In this document: positions 1-8,374 of the stretch, piece by piece
How the letters are laid out: each line of letters starts with the position of its first letter
How positions within the stretch are numbered: the first letter of the stretch is position 1
Source: Clostridiales bacterium
GTDB taxonomy: Bacteria > Bacillota > Clostridia > Christensenellales > Aristaeellaceae
Assembly: GCA_012728815.1 (NCBI GenBank)
Contig: JAAYEI010000068.1
Coordinates: 57,943 to 121,942, forward strand
Length of the DNA stretch: 64,000 bases
Reading direction: 5' to 3'
Translations under genes and position numbers: made by a program
The notes under the pieces: model-generated
What the model saw: only the letters and a program-made list of their open reading frames with translations
What the model was told of the DNA's origin: nothing
Database searches by the model: none

Positions 1-63
1 CAGCGGCGCGCGGATCTGACGCACAGCGGACAGGATTTCATTCAAAGTTTCATTGAGAGGCAA
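1..63 (-). CDS. N-terminal fragment of an unidentified leftward protein
   Basis: Reading leftward from a TTG codon at 63-61, 21 codons stay open to the window edge and begin MPLNETLNEILSAVRQI. An AGGAGG at 77-72 lies 8 nt before the TTG, and a promoter at 92-120 points the same way, so this is very likely the start of a real gene. Too little is visible to name the product. The N-terminus is faintly like that of CobT-type phosphoribosyltransferases, but that is a guess. Confidence 0.5.
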   Translation of the reverse strand, partial: MPLNETLNEILSAVRQIRAPL

Positions 64-91
64 GAAAAAACCCTCCTATTGTTGCGCAATC

Positions 92-120
92 ATTATAGCC
101 TGTGACAGAAATGTTTACAA
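92..120 (-). promoter_or_regulatory. Sigma-A-type promoter for the leftward gene at the window edge
   Basis: On the minus strand TTGTAA (120-115) is followed after 17 nt by a perfect TATAAT (97-92). It lies just upstream of the ribosome binding site of the partial gene ending at position 63. Confidence 0.6.
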
Positions 121-138
121 TATATTTATATGTACCCC

Positions 139-167
139 TTGCCCTGTCACATACATTTTGCTACGAT
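139..167 (+). promoter_or_regulatory. Candidate promoter of the L,D-transpeptidase gene
   Basis: TTGCCC (139-144), a 17-nt spacer and TACGAT (162-167) match the consensus at four of six positions in each box. The predicted transcript would start about 20 nt before the ATG at 195. It is weaker than the other promoters in this window. Confidence 0.4.
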
Positions 168-194
168 GACCCGGATTTGTGTAAGGAGGGCCGG

Positions 195-2063
195 ATGAAC
201 AGGCGAACCGTGATTCTCTTCCTGGTAGCCGCCCTGCTGCTGCCCCTTCTGGGCCTTGGCGAGGAGCATGGCGCGCACCTTGTCGCGACCAGTTTCCCGG
301 GCTTTATCAGGCCTGGCAAGACCGAGATATATCAGTACAACGCCGACCACGATGGCACCGCCTCCCTCCACCTGCTGGACGAGGCAGGGGAGCAGCTTTT
401 TGCCATTCAGGAAGGCCACACCGCCCGGGAGGGCGCCAACAGCATCATCTGGAACGGCTATGACAACGCCATGAAGCCGCTGACAGCAGGCTACTACCGG
501 CTGCGCCTCCAGATGGGGGAACACAGCCTGGAGCAGCCGCTGCAGGTGGGCCTTCCCAGCCCCCAGATTACCCAGTTGGTGCTGCCCAATGCCCAGGTGA
601 ATCCTGGGGAGGAATGGCGCCTGGGCGTTCAGGTGAACATGCCCGGCGCCCTGGCGGTGGTTTTTCACGTGGCTGAGCAGTACCATGAACTGTTCAACCA
701 GCAGGTGCCCGAGGGCCTCACTGACATCACCTGGGACGGGCTGACGGAGGGCAAAGCCCCGCCGGAAGGCTTTCACACCCTGACAGTGGTCTTTATTGAT
801 GAGAGCGGCTTCGCGGCCAACCAGCACCACATCACCCTGGAGGTGCTGCCAGCCGCAATGCCCGTGGAACCTACGCTTGGCATCACGGATGAAGGCGTCT
901 TCCAGCAGGAGGAGCAGGGCGATGAGCCCCTAGGGGATGACCCCGCGCTGGACCAGGCGGAGGAGCCATCGGACAAGCGGGTCAACGTTGTCGCCTCCGG
1001 CAAGGAGGACTACCACTACGCCGTGCCCACCATGGAGGAAGTGCCGGAGGAGGACATCGGCAAGGACTTCTGGCGCCTGCCGGTGGGCGATTACAACGAG
1101 GAAGCCATCTGGAAGGTGATGATGCAGCCCATCACCGTCATCTGGGGACGCGACCAGCGGGAAACCTACAAGCTGCGGGCAACCCGGGATGACAGCACCA
1201 AGCGGGACAACATCGTGGGTGAGCTGGGCTATGAGTCCCAGGGTGTCCATGTCATTGAGCAGTATGACGATGGCTGGACGCTGGTGGAGGCCTACAACTC
1301 CTCCTACGGCCCGGACAACCGCACCCGCCGCGGCTATGGCGACACCGATGCCCTCATCCGGGGCTATGTGCGCACCAACCTGCTGCGCGTGATCCAGCCC
1401 CGGGATGACTATGGCATCATGATCGACAAGCTGCGCCAGCGCATGTACATCTTCAAGGACGGCAAGATTTTCACGGAGCTGCTCATCTCCACCGGCATCC
1501 CCACCAAGAAACAGCCCTGGAACGAGACGCCTTCCGGCGAGTTCCTGATGGTGAGCCGCACAGGGGATTTCAACGCCGGCAACCTAGTCTGCCGCATGTC
1601 CATGCGCATCAACGGCGGCAACCTTATCCACGAGGTGCCCTACATCCTCAACGAGCGCACTGGCCACTGGGATTACTCCTCCCAGGAAGCCCAGCTGGGA
1701 AAGAAGGCCAGCCATGGCTGCATCCGCGTGCAGCGGGTGAACAATGCCGACGGCATCAACATGACCTGGCTGTGGAGCAACATCAAGCTGAACACCAAGG
1801 TGCTAGTTTGGGATGACGATGGCCGCTACTACGATTATCCGGAGGACAGCCTGGCCCTTTTCTACAACCCCAATGGCGGCAAGTTCTACCACCTGGACCA
1901 GAACTGCCGCAGCATCCGGGACCGCTTCCTGCCGCTTCAGGGCAGCCTGGTGTACGCGCAGCTGGATGACCATCAGCACAGCAAGCTGACCGCCTGCGCC
2001 ACCTGCAACCCGCCGCTGCGCCCCAGCCAGATTGACCAGATCAACAAGGACAACGGGTTTTAA
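195..2063 (+). CDS. Exported L,D-transpeptidase (YkuD) with FlgD-like and SH3-like N-terminal regions
   Basis: A 622-residue exported enzyme predicted to form or remodel L,D cross-links in peptidoglycan. The ATG at 195 is chosen because GGAGGG precedes it and it begins a clear signal peptide (MNRRTVILFLVAALLLPLLG); an upstream in-frame ATG at 102 would place non-secretory residues in front. Residues about 25-230 look like FlgD-type Ig folds, an acidic linker follows, and about 330-400 is SH3-like. The YkuD domain spans roughly 405-535 and carries the catalytic motif SHGCIR with Cys509. The last 60 residues contain YH at 565-566, Cys571 and a CATC pair (Cys601, Cys604), resembling an Ada-type zinc-binding motif. 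The family call is firm; the tail function is inferred. Confidence 0.9.
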   Translation: MNRRTVILFLVAALLLPLLGLGEEHGAHLVATSFPGFIRPGKTEIYQYNADHDGTASLHLLDEAGEQLFAIQEGHTAREGANSIIWNGYDNAMKPLTAGYYRLRLQMGEHSLEQPLQVGLPSPQITQLVLPNAQVNPGEEWRLGVQVNMPGALAVVFHVAEQYHELFNQQVPEGLTDITWDGLTEGKAPPEGFHTLTVVFIDESGFAANQHHITLEVLPAAMPVEPTLGITDEGVFQQEEQGDEPLGDDPALDQAEEPSDKRVNVVASGKEDYHYAVPTMEEVPEEDIGKDFWRLPVGDYNEEAIWKVMMQPITVIWGRDQRETYKLRATRDDSTKRDNIVGELGYESQGVHVIEQYDDGWTLVEAYNSSYGPDNRTRRGYGDTDALIRGYVRTNLLRVIQPRDDYGIMIDKLRQRMYIFKDGKIFTELLISTGIPTKKQPWNETPSGEFLMVSRTGDFNAGNLVCRMSMRINGGNLIHEVPYILNERTGHWDYSSQEAQLGKKASHGCIRVQRVNNADGINMTWLWSNIKLNTKVLVWDDDGRYYDYPEDSLALFYNPNGGKFYHLDQNCRSIRDRFLPLQGSLVYAQLDDHQHSKLTACATCNPPLRPSQIDQINKDNGF

Positions 2064-2079
2064 TTCAAAGAGAACGCGT

Positions 2080-2130
2080 GTGCCCCGGCCAGGGCACGGC
2101 ATGAGGTGGCAGGATATTGCGTCCTGCCAC
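2080..2130 (+). terminator. Two consecutive hairpins after the L,D-transpeptidase gene
   Basis: GTGCCC (2080-2085) can pair with GGGCAC (2092-2097), and GTGGCAGGA (2106-2114) can pair perfectly with TCCTGCCAC (2122-2130). Neither is followed by a T-run on the plus strand, so they may stabilise the transcript end or terminate weakly. The second hairpin overlaps the -35 box of the next promoter. Confidence 0.35.
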
Positions 2131-2145
2131 AAAACCTTGTATACT
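2117..2145 (+). promoter_or_regulatory. Candidate promoter of the yloU-fakA operon
   Basis: A weak TTGCGT (2117-2122), a 17-nt spacer and a good TATACT (2140-2145) lie about 30 nt before the start of the Asp23-family gene. The -35 box matches only at TTG. Confidence 0.4.
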
Positions 2146-2176
2146 GCAAACAGAAACTGCAGCCCAAGGGAGGTTC

Positions 2177-2530
2177 ATGATGGAGTTCAAGATTAAAAAC
2201 GAAATCGGTACCATCTATATTTCTGAGGAGGTCATGCTCAAGGTGGTGGGCTACGCCACCCTGGAGTGCTACGGCATCGTGGCGATGTCCAGCAAGCGGG
2301 CCAAGGATGGGCTGGTGGAGTGGCTTGGGCGTGAGAACCTGAGCCGCGGCGTAGCCCTGCGCGCGGTGGACGACATGGTGGATGTGGACCTGTACATCGT
2401 TGTGGAATACGGCATTTCCGTCACCGAGGTGTGCAACTCCATCAAGGAAGTCGTCAAGTACAAGCTGGAGAGCATGACGGGTGTCAAGGTGCGCAACGTC
2501 AACATCACAGTTGAGGGAATCCGCGTCTGA
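2177..2530 (+). CDS. yloU: Asp23/Gls24 family envelope stress protein (YloU-like)
   Basis: A 117-residue protein of the Asp23/Gls24 (DUF322) family, small cytoplasmic or membrane-associated proteins that in Bacillota are usually encoded next to fakA (yloV). The sequence shows the family core, with IYISEEVMLKVVGYA near the N-terminus and ending in VRNVNITVEGIRV. Two ATGs in tandem (2177, 2180) follow AAGGGAGG, so the exact start may differ by one codon. It sits 26 nt before fakA, the conserved neighbour. The biochemical role in this pairing is not settled; family and context are clear. Confidence 0.88.
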   Translation: MMEFKIKNEIGTIYISEEVMLKVVGYATLECYGIVAMSSKRAKDGLVEWLGRENLSRGVALRAVDDMVDVDLYIVVEYGISVTEVCNSIKEVVKYKLESMTGVKVRNVNITVEGIRV

Positions 2531-2556
2531 CACCCACTGGTTCGGAGGAAATATTG

Positions 2557-4194
2557 ATGGTGGACAAACACTTGCTGGATGCAAACACCTTGCGTGAAAT
2601 GGTCAACGCCGGCGCTGCCCTGCTGGAAAAGAACAGGGAAGCCGTCAACGCCCTGAACGTTTTTCCCGTGCCGGACGGCGATACGGGCACCAACATGTCC
2701 ATGACCATGATGTCCGCGGTGCGGGAAATCAACAGCAAGGACAGCACCAGCATCGGCGGGCTGACCGAGGCCCTGTCCAAGGGGGCCCTCAGGGGAGCCC
2801 GGGGCAACTCCGGCGTGATCCTCTCCCAGCTTTACCGCGGCTTTTCAAAGGCCCTGACCGACAAGGAGACCATCACCCCGGCTGAGTTTGCCGCCGCGCT
2901 CAAGGCCGGGGCTGACACCGCCTACAAGGCGGTCATGAAGCCCAAGGAGGGCACCATCCTGACGGTCGCCCGGGTCATCGCGGAGGATGTCACCCGACAG
3001 ATCGAAATGGGCCCGCTGGACTTCCCGGGGCTGATGAACATTATGCTCACCAGTGGCGAGAGCATCTTGAAGCGCACCCAGGAAATGCTGCCCGCGCTGA
3101 CCCAGGCCGGGGTGGTGGACGCCGGCGGGCGCGGCCTGCTGCTGATTTACGCCGGCTATGCCGCGGTCATCAACGGCGAGCAGGTGGATGACCTGCTCGT
3201 GGACATGAGCGGTGATGCCAGCGCTGAGCAGGAATTCCAAGATGAACATGACCTGTTGGGTGAAATTACCTACGCCTACTGCACCGAGTTTTTTGTGCAA
3301 CAGCTGCGCCCCGGTGTCAGCGATTCGGACATCGCCTCCTTCCGGCGCAAGCTGGCGCGCATCGGTGACAGCGTGCTGGTGGTAGGCGACCCCAGCCTGG
3401 TCAAGGTACACCTGCACACCAATGACCCGGGCAAAGCACTGCAGCACGCCCTCATGCTCGGGGAGCTCAATGGCCTCAAAATTGACAACATGCTCCAGCA
3501 GCGCCGCGACCTGGACGCCAAAAAGCAGCAGGAGCCCAAGGAATACGGCATCATCGCGGTCTCCCAGGGGGATGGCTTTGACGACATCTTCCGTGACCTC
3601 GGGGTGGACGGCATCGTGCCCGGCGGGCAGACCATGAACCCCAGCATTGAGGACCTGGAAAAAGCCGTCGCCGCCATCAACGCCAAATGCATCTTCATCC
3701 TGCCCAACAATGGCAACATCACCCTGGCCGCCCAGCAGGTGGCTGAGATGTCCGAGAAGCACGTCATCGTGCTGCCCACCAAGAACGTGGCCATGGGCAT
3801 CGCGGCGGTGGTGGCCTTCCAGCCGGAGGAAACCCCGGAGGAGAACAGCAAGCGCATGGATGAGGCCGCCCAGAAGGTACGCACCGGCATGGTGACCTTT
3901 GCCGTGCGCGACACCAACCTGGACGAGCTGAAAATCAAGGAAGGCAGCATCATCGGGCTCAACAACGGCCAGGTCACGGTGAACTGCGACACGGCCGAGG
4001 AAGCCGCCGTGCTGCTGATGAAGGAGATCGTCAACGAGGATGACGGCCTGATTACCGTCTATTACGGTGACCAAACCCGGGAGGAGGATGCCCGCGCGCT
4101 GCGCGACCAGCTTGAGGGCCTCTACCCGGACTGCGATGTGGAAGTGCACCGCGGCGGCCAACAACTGTATTTCTACCTGCTGTCCGTTGAATAA
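2557..4194 (+). CDS. fakA: Fatty acid kinase catalytic subunit FakA (DhaK/DhaL family, YloV)
   Basis: A 545-residue member of the DAK-phosphatase/YloV family. FakA phosphorylates fatty acids presented by a DegV-type FakB partner, feeding them into phospholipid synthesis. The N-terminal DhaL-like domain shows the nucleotide-binding features NVFPVPDGDTGTNM (about 30-43) and GARGNSGVILSQ (about 82-93). The middle and C-terminal thirds match the FakA-specific domains, including a central GDSVLVVGDPSLVKVHLHTN. CGGAGGAA at 2543-2550 is best spaced for the ATG at 2557 rather than the TTG at 2554. No fakB is visible in the window. The length fits the family. Confidence 0.92.
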   Translation: MVDKHLLDANTLREMVNAGAALLEKNREAVNALNVFPVPDGDTGTNMSMTMMSAVREINSKDSTSIGGLTEALSKGALRGARGNSGVILSQLYRGFSKALTDKETITPAEFAAALKAGADTAYKAVMKPKEGTILTVARVIAEDVTRQIEMGPLDFPGLMNIMLTSGESILKRTQEMLPALTQAGVVDAGGRGLLLIYAGYAAVINGEQVDDLLVDMSGDASAEQEFQDEHDLLGEITYAYCTEFFVQQLRPGVSDSDIASFRRKLARIGDSVLVVGDPSLVKVHLHTNDPGKALQHALMLGELNGLKIDNMLQQRRDLDAKKQQEPKEYGIIAVSQGDGFDDIFRDLGVDGIVPGGQTMNPSIEDLEKAVAAINAKCIFILPNNGNITLAAQQVAEMSEKHVIVLPTKNVAMGIAAVVAFQPEETPEENSKRMDEAAQKVRTGMVTFAVRDTNLDELKIKEGSIIGLNNGQVTVNCDTAEEAAVLLMKEIVNEDDGLITVYYGDQTREEDARALRDQLEGLYPDCDVEVHRGGQQLYFYLLSVE

Positions 4195-6256
4195 GCCAAA
4201 TTATCAACAACAAAACGAAGCTGTCGGCAAGGCAGCTTTTTTTGACAGCAAGGCCCCAGCCCTTGACCACATCAGGGGCCTGGGGCCAAAGCGGCGTGAA
4301 GCGCTGTCGCAGCAGGGCATCACCAGCCTGTATGACCTGCTGGACTGCCTGCCCCGCGGCTACCTCAATGCCCGGCAGCCCCAGCCCATTTCCACCTTGC
4401 GCACGGGCGAGGCCTGCGTGGAAGGGCAAGTGGTGTCCGCGCCCAGCCTGCAGTACTACGCCGGCCGCTCCATTGTGCGCGCCCGGGTGCGGGATGCAAG
4501 CGGCAGCCTGTCCCTTGCCTGGTTCAACCAGCCCTGGATGGCCCGCCAGGTCAAAGCGGGCAGCACATTGATCCTGTATGGCCTGGTGCAGCGCCGCGGG
4601 GAAGCGCTGACATTGACCAACCCCAAAATGCTCAAGGAGCGGGGGATCATCCCCCAGTACCGGCCCCTGCCCGGCCTGCCAGGCAAGGTGTTTGCCGGCT
4701 TCATCACCCAGGCGCTGGCGCTGGTGGACCCGGCAGAGGCGGAAACCCTGCCCCACAGCTTCCGCCAGTGGCATGGCTTGCTGGGGCGTGCCCAGGCCTG
4801 GCTCCAGGCCCACCAGCCGGAGGACATGGACCAGCTGGCCGCCGCCCAGCGCCGGCTGGGGTTTGAGAACCTGCTGCTATATCAGCTGGCTATCCGCCTG
4901 GCCGGCCCCGCGGACCAGGCAGGGCCCAGGATCACAGTTGCGGGCAGTTTCGCGCAGGAATTCTGGGGACAACTGCCCTTTTCGCCCACCGGCGCCCAGC
5001 GGGATACCCTGAACCGGGTGCTGCAGGACCTGCGGGGCCCCCAGGCCATGCGCCGCCTGGTGCAGGGGGATGTGGGCAGCGGGAAGACCGCTGTGGCCTT
5101 TGGCGCCGCTCTGGCCGCCATCCGGGGTGATTACCAGTGTGCCTTGATGGCGCCCACCGAGCTGCTGGCCCGCCAGCATTACAGCAGCGCCACCCAGCTG
5201 CTGGCCCCCTTTGGCATCACCTGCGGCCTGCTGCTGGGGGGCCTGCGGGCGGCGCAGCGGCGCGAGGCGCTGGACAGCATCCAAAGCGGCGCCTGGCAGC
5301 TGATCATCGGCACCCACGCACTGATCAGCAAGGACGTGGTCTATCACAAGCTGGGCCTGGCCATTACCGATGAGCAGCACCGTTTCGGCGTCAGGCAGCG
5401 CCAGACGCTGGCAGAGCGCGGCGACGACCTGACCCCGCACCTGCTGGCGCTGTCCGCCACACCCATCCCGCGTTCCCTGGCGCTGGTGCTGTATGGGGAC
5501 CTGCGCGTGAGCGTGATGGATGAAATGCCCCCGGGCAGAACCCCGGTCAGAACGCGGGTTGTGCCGCCACAGCGGCGGGATGACCTCTACCAGTACATCA
5601 GGGAGAAGGCGCAGCAGGGCGAGCAGAGCTACCTGGTCTGCCCCCTGGTGGAGGACAGCGGGGACGCCCAGGAGGAGAAGACCTCAGCGCTCAGCCTCTA
5701 CCGGCAGCTTAGGGATGGCCCCCTCAAGGGCATTGGCATGGCCCTCACCTGGGGCAGCCAGGAGGAAGCGGAGAAGAACAAGGCCCTTGAGGATTTTTAT
5801 GCCGGCCGCGCCCAGGTGCTGGTGTCCACCACCGTGGTGGAGGTGGGCATGGATGTGCCCAATGCCACCACCATGGTGGTTGAGGACGCGGAGTACTTTG
5901 GGCTGGCCCAGCTGCATCAGCTGCGCGGGCGCGTCGGCCGGGGCAGCAAGGAAAGCTGGTGCTTCCTGCTGGGGGAGCCAAACGAGCGCCTCAACATCCT
6001 CACCCAGACCAATGACGGCTTTGTCATCGCCCAGAAGGACCTGGAGCTGCGCGGCCCCGGCGAGTTCCTGGGCACCCGCCAGCATGGGCGGGCGCTGGGC
6101 GGCTTTGGCATCACCGATGTGCGGCTGTTGGAGGAGACGGCCAGCTGCCTGGAGGAGCTGCTCAACCAACCTTCACAGCGCCCGCTGTATGATTACCTGG
6201 CCCGCCTGGCGCGGGAGCGCTACGCGGACGCACTGGAACAGACCGGCCTGCATTAG
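4187..6256 (+). CDS. recG: ATP-dependent DNA helicase RecG
   Basis: RecG remodels stalled replication forks and Holliday junctions. From a TTG at 4187, overlapping the fakA stop, the protein is 689 residues, the normal size. The wedge/OB region is N-terminal (about 60-160), the Walker A motif GDVGSGKT lies near residue 295, the DEQH box (ITDEQHRFGVRQRQ) near 394, the SATPIPRS motif near 425, and helicase motifs V-VI (VEVGMDVPNA, HQLRGRVGR) further on. No ATG or GTG occurs in frame close to the N-terminus and no clear ribosome binding site precedes the TTG, so translational coupling to fakA is likely. A hairpin followed by seven T's lies inside the first codons. Confidence 0.93.
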   Translation: MNKPNYQQQNEAVGKAAFFDSKAPALDHIRGLGPKRREALSQQGITSLYDLLDCLPRGYLNARQPQPISTLRTGEACVEGQVVSAPSLQYYAGRSIVRARVRDASGSLSLAWFNQPWMARQVKAGSTLILYGLVQRRGEALTLTNPKMLKERGIIPQYRPLPGLPGKVFAGFITQALALVDPAEAETLPHSFRQWHGLLGRAQAWLQAHQPEDMDQLAAAQRRLGFENLLLYQLAIRLAGPADQAGPRITVAGSFAQEFWGQLPFSPTGAQRDTLNRVLQDLRGPQAMRRLVQGDVGSGKTAVAFGAALAAIRGDYQCALMAPTELLARQHYSSATQLLAPFGITCGLLLGGLRAAQRREALDSIQSGAWQLIIGTHALISKDVVYHKLGLAITDEQHRFGVRQRQTLAERGDDLTPHLLALSATPIPRSLALVLYGDLRVSVMDEMPPGRTPVRTRVVPPQRRDDLYQYIREKAQQGEQSYLVCPLVEDSGDAQEEKTSALSLYRQLRDGPLKGIGMALTWGSQEEAEKNKALEDFYAGRAQVLVSTTVVEVGMDVPNATTMVVEDAEYFGLAQLHQLRGRVGRGSKESWCFLLGEPNERLNILTQTNDGFVIAQKDLELRGPGEFLGTRQHGRALGGFGITDVRLLEETASCLEELLNQPSQRPLYDYLARLARERYADALEQTGLH
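4218..4243 (+). terminator. Hairpin plus T-run at the fakA/recG junction
   Basis: AAGCTG (4218-4223) can pair with CAGCTT (4233-4238) around a 9-nt loop, followed by an uninterrupted run of seven T's (4237-4243). It looks like a weak intrinsic terminator but lies about 30 nt inside the recG reading frame, so it may attenuate recG rather than end the operon. Confidence 0.4.
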
Positions 6257-6317
6257 TCCGCTGTGCAAATATACAAAAAAACCTTTCAATTTTCGTGCTT
6301 TTGTGGCCCTGTTATCA

Positions 6318-6346
6318 TTGACACCGTGGCTGTACGGTGTTATTCT
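6318..6346 (+). promoter_or_regulatory. Promoter with embedded inverted repeat, upstream of the Rrf2-isc operon
   Basis: A perfect TTGACA (6318-6323), a 17-nt spacer and TATTCT (6341-6346) precede the Rrf2-family gene by about 45 nt. Inside the promoter lies an inverted repeat, ACACCGT (6321-6327) and ACGGTGT (6334-6340). This is well placed for a repressor operator, most simply for the Rrf2 protein itself. Confidence 0.7.
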
Positions 6347-6391
6347 TTTGCCATTCCCGACCAAAGCAATCGGGATTGATGGAGGGAAGCC

Positions 6392-6826
6392 TTGAAACTG
6401 TCATCCAGGAGCCGCTACGCCATGCGCGCCATGCTGTACCTGGCGCAAAATGAGCGCGAGGGCCCGCAGCCTTTGAGCCGCATCGCCGAGCAGGGCCTGC
6501 CCGGGGACTACCTGGAGCAGCTGCTGGGCCGCCTGCGCCGTGAAGGCCTGGTGGACACAGTGCGGGGCAACCAGGGCGGCTACCTGCTTGCGCGGCCTGC
6601 CAGCGAGATCACGCTGGGCCAGGTCATTGACGCGGTGGAAGGCCCCGTGCGCCTGGATCTGTGCGTGGGCGAGCCGGAAACCTGCGAGCAGGCCGGCACC
6701 TGTGGCCTGCACCGCACCTGGTCCGTGGTGCGCGACGGCATCGCGGACCTGATGGACCGCTACAGCCTCCATGACATGCTGATGAATACCGGTGATGAAC
6801 CGGACAACGACGGAGGGCTTGCTTGA
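6392..6826 (+). CDS. Rrf2 family transcriptional regulator, IscR-like
   Basis: A 144-residue DNA-binding regulator. The N-terminal winged helix-turn-helix begins MKLSSRSRYAMRAMLYLA, the hallmark of the Rrf2 family. Cys91, Cys98 and Cys104 have the spacing used by IscR to bind a 2Fe-2S cluster, and it is the first gene before iscS and iscU, so it is probably the iron-sulfur sensor of this operon. CymR-type regulators lack these cysteines, which argues against that alternative. The start is TTG at 6392, with GGAGGG at 6381-6386. Its last bases overlap the start of iscS. The inverted repeat in the upstream promoter is a candidate autoregulatory site. Confidence 0.9.
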   Translation: MKLSSRSRYAMRAMLYLAQNEREGPQPLSRIAEQGLPGDYLEQLLGRLRREGLVDTVRGNQGGYLLARPASEITLGQVIDAVEGPVRLDLCVGEPETCEQAGTCGLHRTWSVVRDGIADLMDRYSLHDMLMNTGDEPDNDGGLA

Positions 6827-7989
6827 ACAAGATCTACCTGGACAACGCGGCGACCACCCCAGTAAGCGACGCGGTACTGCAGCAGATGCTGCCCTGGTTT
6901 ACCCAGCACTACGGGAATGCCTCCAGCATCTACGCCACCGGGCGGGATGCCCGCAAAGCCGTGGAGGACGCGCGCAGGCGCGTCGCCGCGGCGCTGAACT
7001 GCACGGCGGCAGAAATCTACTTTACCTCCGGCGGCACGGAGAGCGACAACTGGGCCATCAAGGGTGCGGCCCTGACCCACGCCAGGAAGGGAAAGCACCT
7101 GATTTCCAGCCAGGTGGAGCACCACGCGGTGCTGCACACCCTGCAGTACCTTGAAAAGCAAGGCTTTGAGGTCACCTATGTGCAGGTGGATGAGCACGGC
7201 CGCGTCAACCCGGAGGCGGTGCGTGACGCCATCCGGCCGGACACCACCCTGATTTCCATCATGGCGGCCAACAACGAGGTTGGCACCATCCAGCCCATCG
7301 CGCAGATTGGGCGCATCGCGCGGGAGCACAAGGTACTCTTCCATACTGACGCCGTCCAGGCCATCGGCGCCATCCCGGTGGATGTGCGGGACTGGCAGGT
7401 GGACCTGCTGTCCCTGTCCGCCCACAAGTTCCACGGGCCCAAGGGTGTGGGGGCGCTGTATGTGCGCAAGGGCGTGCGCCTGGACCCCTTGCTGCACGGC
7501 GGCGCGCAGGAGCGCAACCGCAGGGCGGGCACCGAAAACCTGCCCGGCGTGGTGGGCTTGGGCGCCGCGATCGAGCTGGCGGTGCAGGACCTGGATGCAA
7601 AGGCTGCCCGCATCACCCGGCTGCGGAATGACCTCATCCACGGCATCATAGACCTTGTGCCGGACGTGCGCCTCAATGGTGACCCAATCAACCGGCTGCC
7701 CAACAACGCCAACCTGTCCGTGCGCTACATCGAGGGCGAGGCGCTGCTGCTGCGGCTGGACCTGGCCGGCATTGCCGCCTCCTCAGGCTCTGCCTGCACC
7801 TCCGGGTCGCTGGACCCCTCCCATGTGCTGCTGGCCATTGGCCTGCCGCACGAAATCGCCCACGGCAGCCTGCGGCTGACCCTGTCAGAGCAAACCACCC
7901 AGGAAGAGATTGACGAAGTCAAACGGGTTCTGCCCGGCATCATCAAAACCCTCAGGGACATGTCGCCCCTGTATGAGCAAGGAGCATAA
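6823..7989 (+). CDS. iscS: Cysteine desulfurase (IscS/NifS family)
   Basis: A 388-residue pyridoxal-phosphate enzyme that takes sulfur from L-cysteine and passes it as persulfide to the scaffold protein encoded next door. The PLP-binding lysine is Lys202 in SAHKFHGPKGVG. The persulfide cysteine is Cys325 in SSGSACTSGSLDPSHVL, a class I (IscS/NifS) signature. The start is TTG at 6823, overlapping the regulator stop, with GGAGGG at 6812-6817. Translational coupling to the Rrf2 gene is likely. IscS and NifS cannot be told apart by sequence alone; the housekeeping context favours IscS. Confidence 0.94.
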   Translation: MNKIYLDNAATTPVSDAVLQQMLPWFTQHYGNASSIYATGRDARKAVEDARRRVAAALNCTAAEIYFTSGGTESDNWAIKGAALTHARKGKHLISSQVEHHAVLHTLQYLEKQGFEVTYVQVDEHGRVNPEAVRDAIRPDTTLISIMAANNEVGTIQPIAQIGRIAREHKVLFHTDAVQAIGAIPVDVRDWQVDLLSLSAHKFHGPKGVGALYVRKGVRLDPLLHGGAQERNRRAGTENLPGVVGLGAAIELAVQDLDAKAARITRLRNDLIHGIIDLVPDVRLNGDPINRLPNNANLSVRYIEGEALLLRLDLAGIAASSGSACTSGSLDPSHVLLAIGLPHEIAHGSLRLTLSEQTTQEEIDEVKRVLPGIIKTLRDMSPLYEQGA

Positions 7990-7992
7990 GCT

Positions 7993-8364
7993 ATGTACAG
8001 CGATAAGGTAATGGATCATTTCGAGAACCCCCGCAATGTAGGTACTCTTGAGGACGCCAACGGCGTCGGCCAGGTTGGCAACGCCAAATGCGGCGACATC
8101 ATGAAGATGTTCATCAAGGTGGAGAACAACGTCATCACCGATGTGCGCTTCCGCACCTTTGGCTGCGGCGCGGCCATCGCCACCAGTTCCATGGCCACGG
8201 AAATGGTGCTGGGCAAGACCCTGGATGAAGCGCTGAAGCTGAGCAACAAGGCCGTGACCGAGGCCCTGGATGGCCTGCCGCCTTCCAAGATGCACTGCTC
8301 GGTGCTGGCGGAAGAAGCCATCCACGCCGCCATTGAGGATTACCAGAAAAACCACCAGGCCTGA
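7993..8364 (+). CDS. iscU: Iron-sulfur cluster scaffold protein IscU/NifU-N
   Basis: A 123-residue scaffold on which iron-sulfur clusters are built. The three cluster-ligand cysteines are Cys33 (NAKCGD, with the conserved Asp35), Cys58 (TFGCGAAIATSS) and Cys102 (KMHCSVLAEEA). It lies 3 nt after iscS, giving a minimal Rrf2-iscS-iscU unit as is common in Clostridia. No hscA, hscB, fdx or NifU C-terminal domain follows. Confidence 0.95.
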   Translation: MYSDKVMDHFENPRNVGTLEDANGVGQVGNAKCGDIMKMFIKVENNVITDVRFRTFGCGAAIATSSMATEMVLGKTLDEALKLSNKAVTEALDGLPPSKMHCSVLAEEAIHAAIEDYQKNHQA

Positions 8365-8374
8365 AGGAGCGTAT

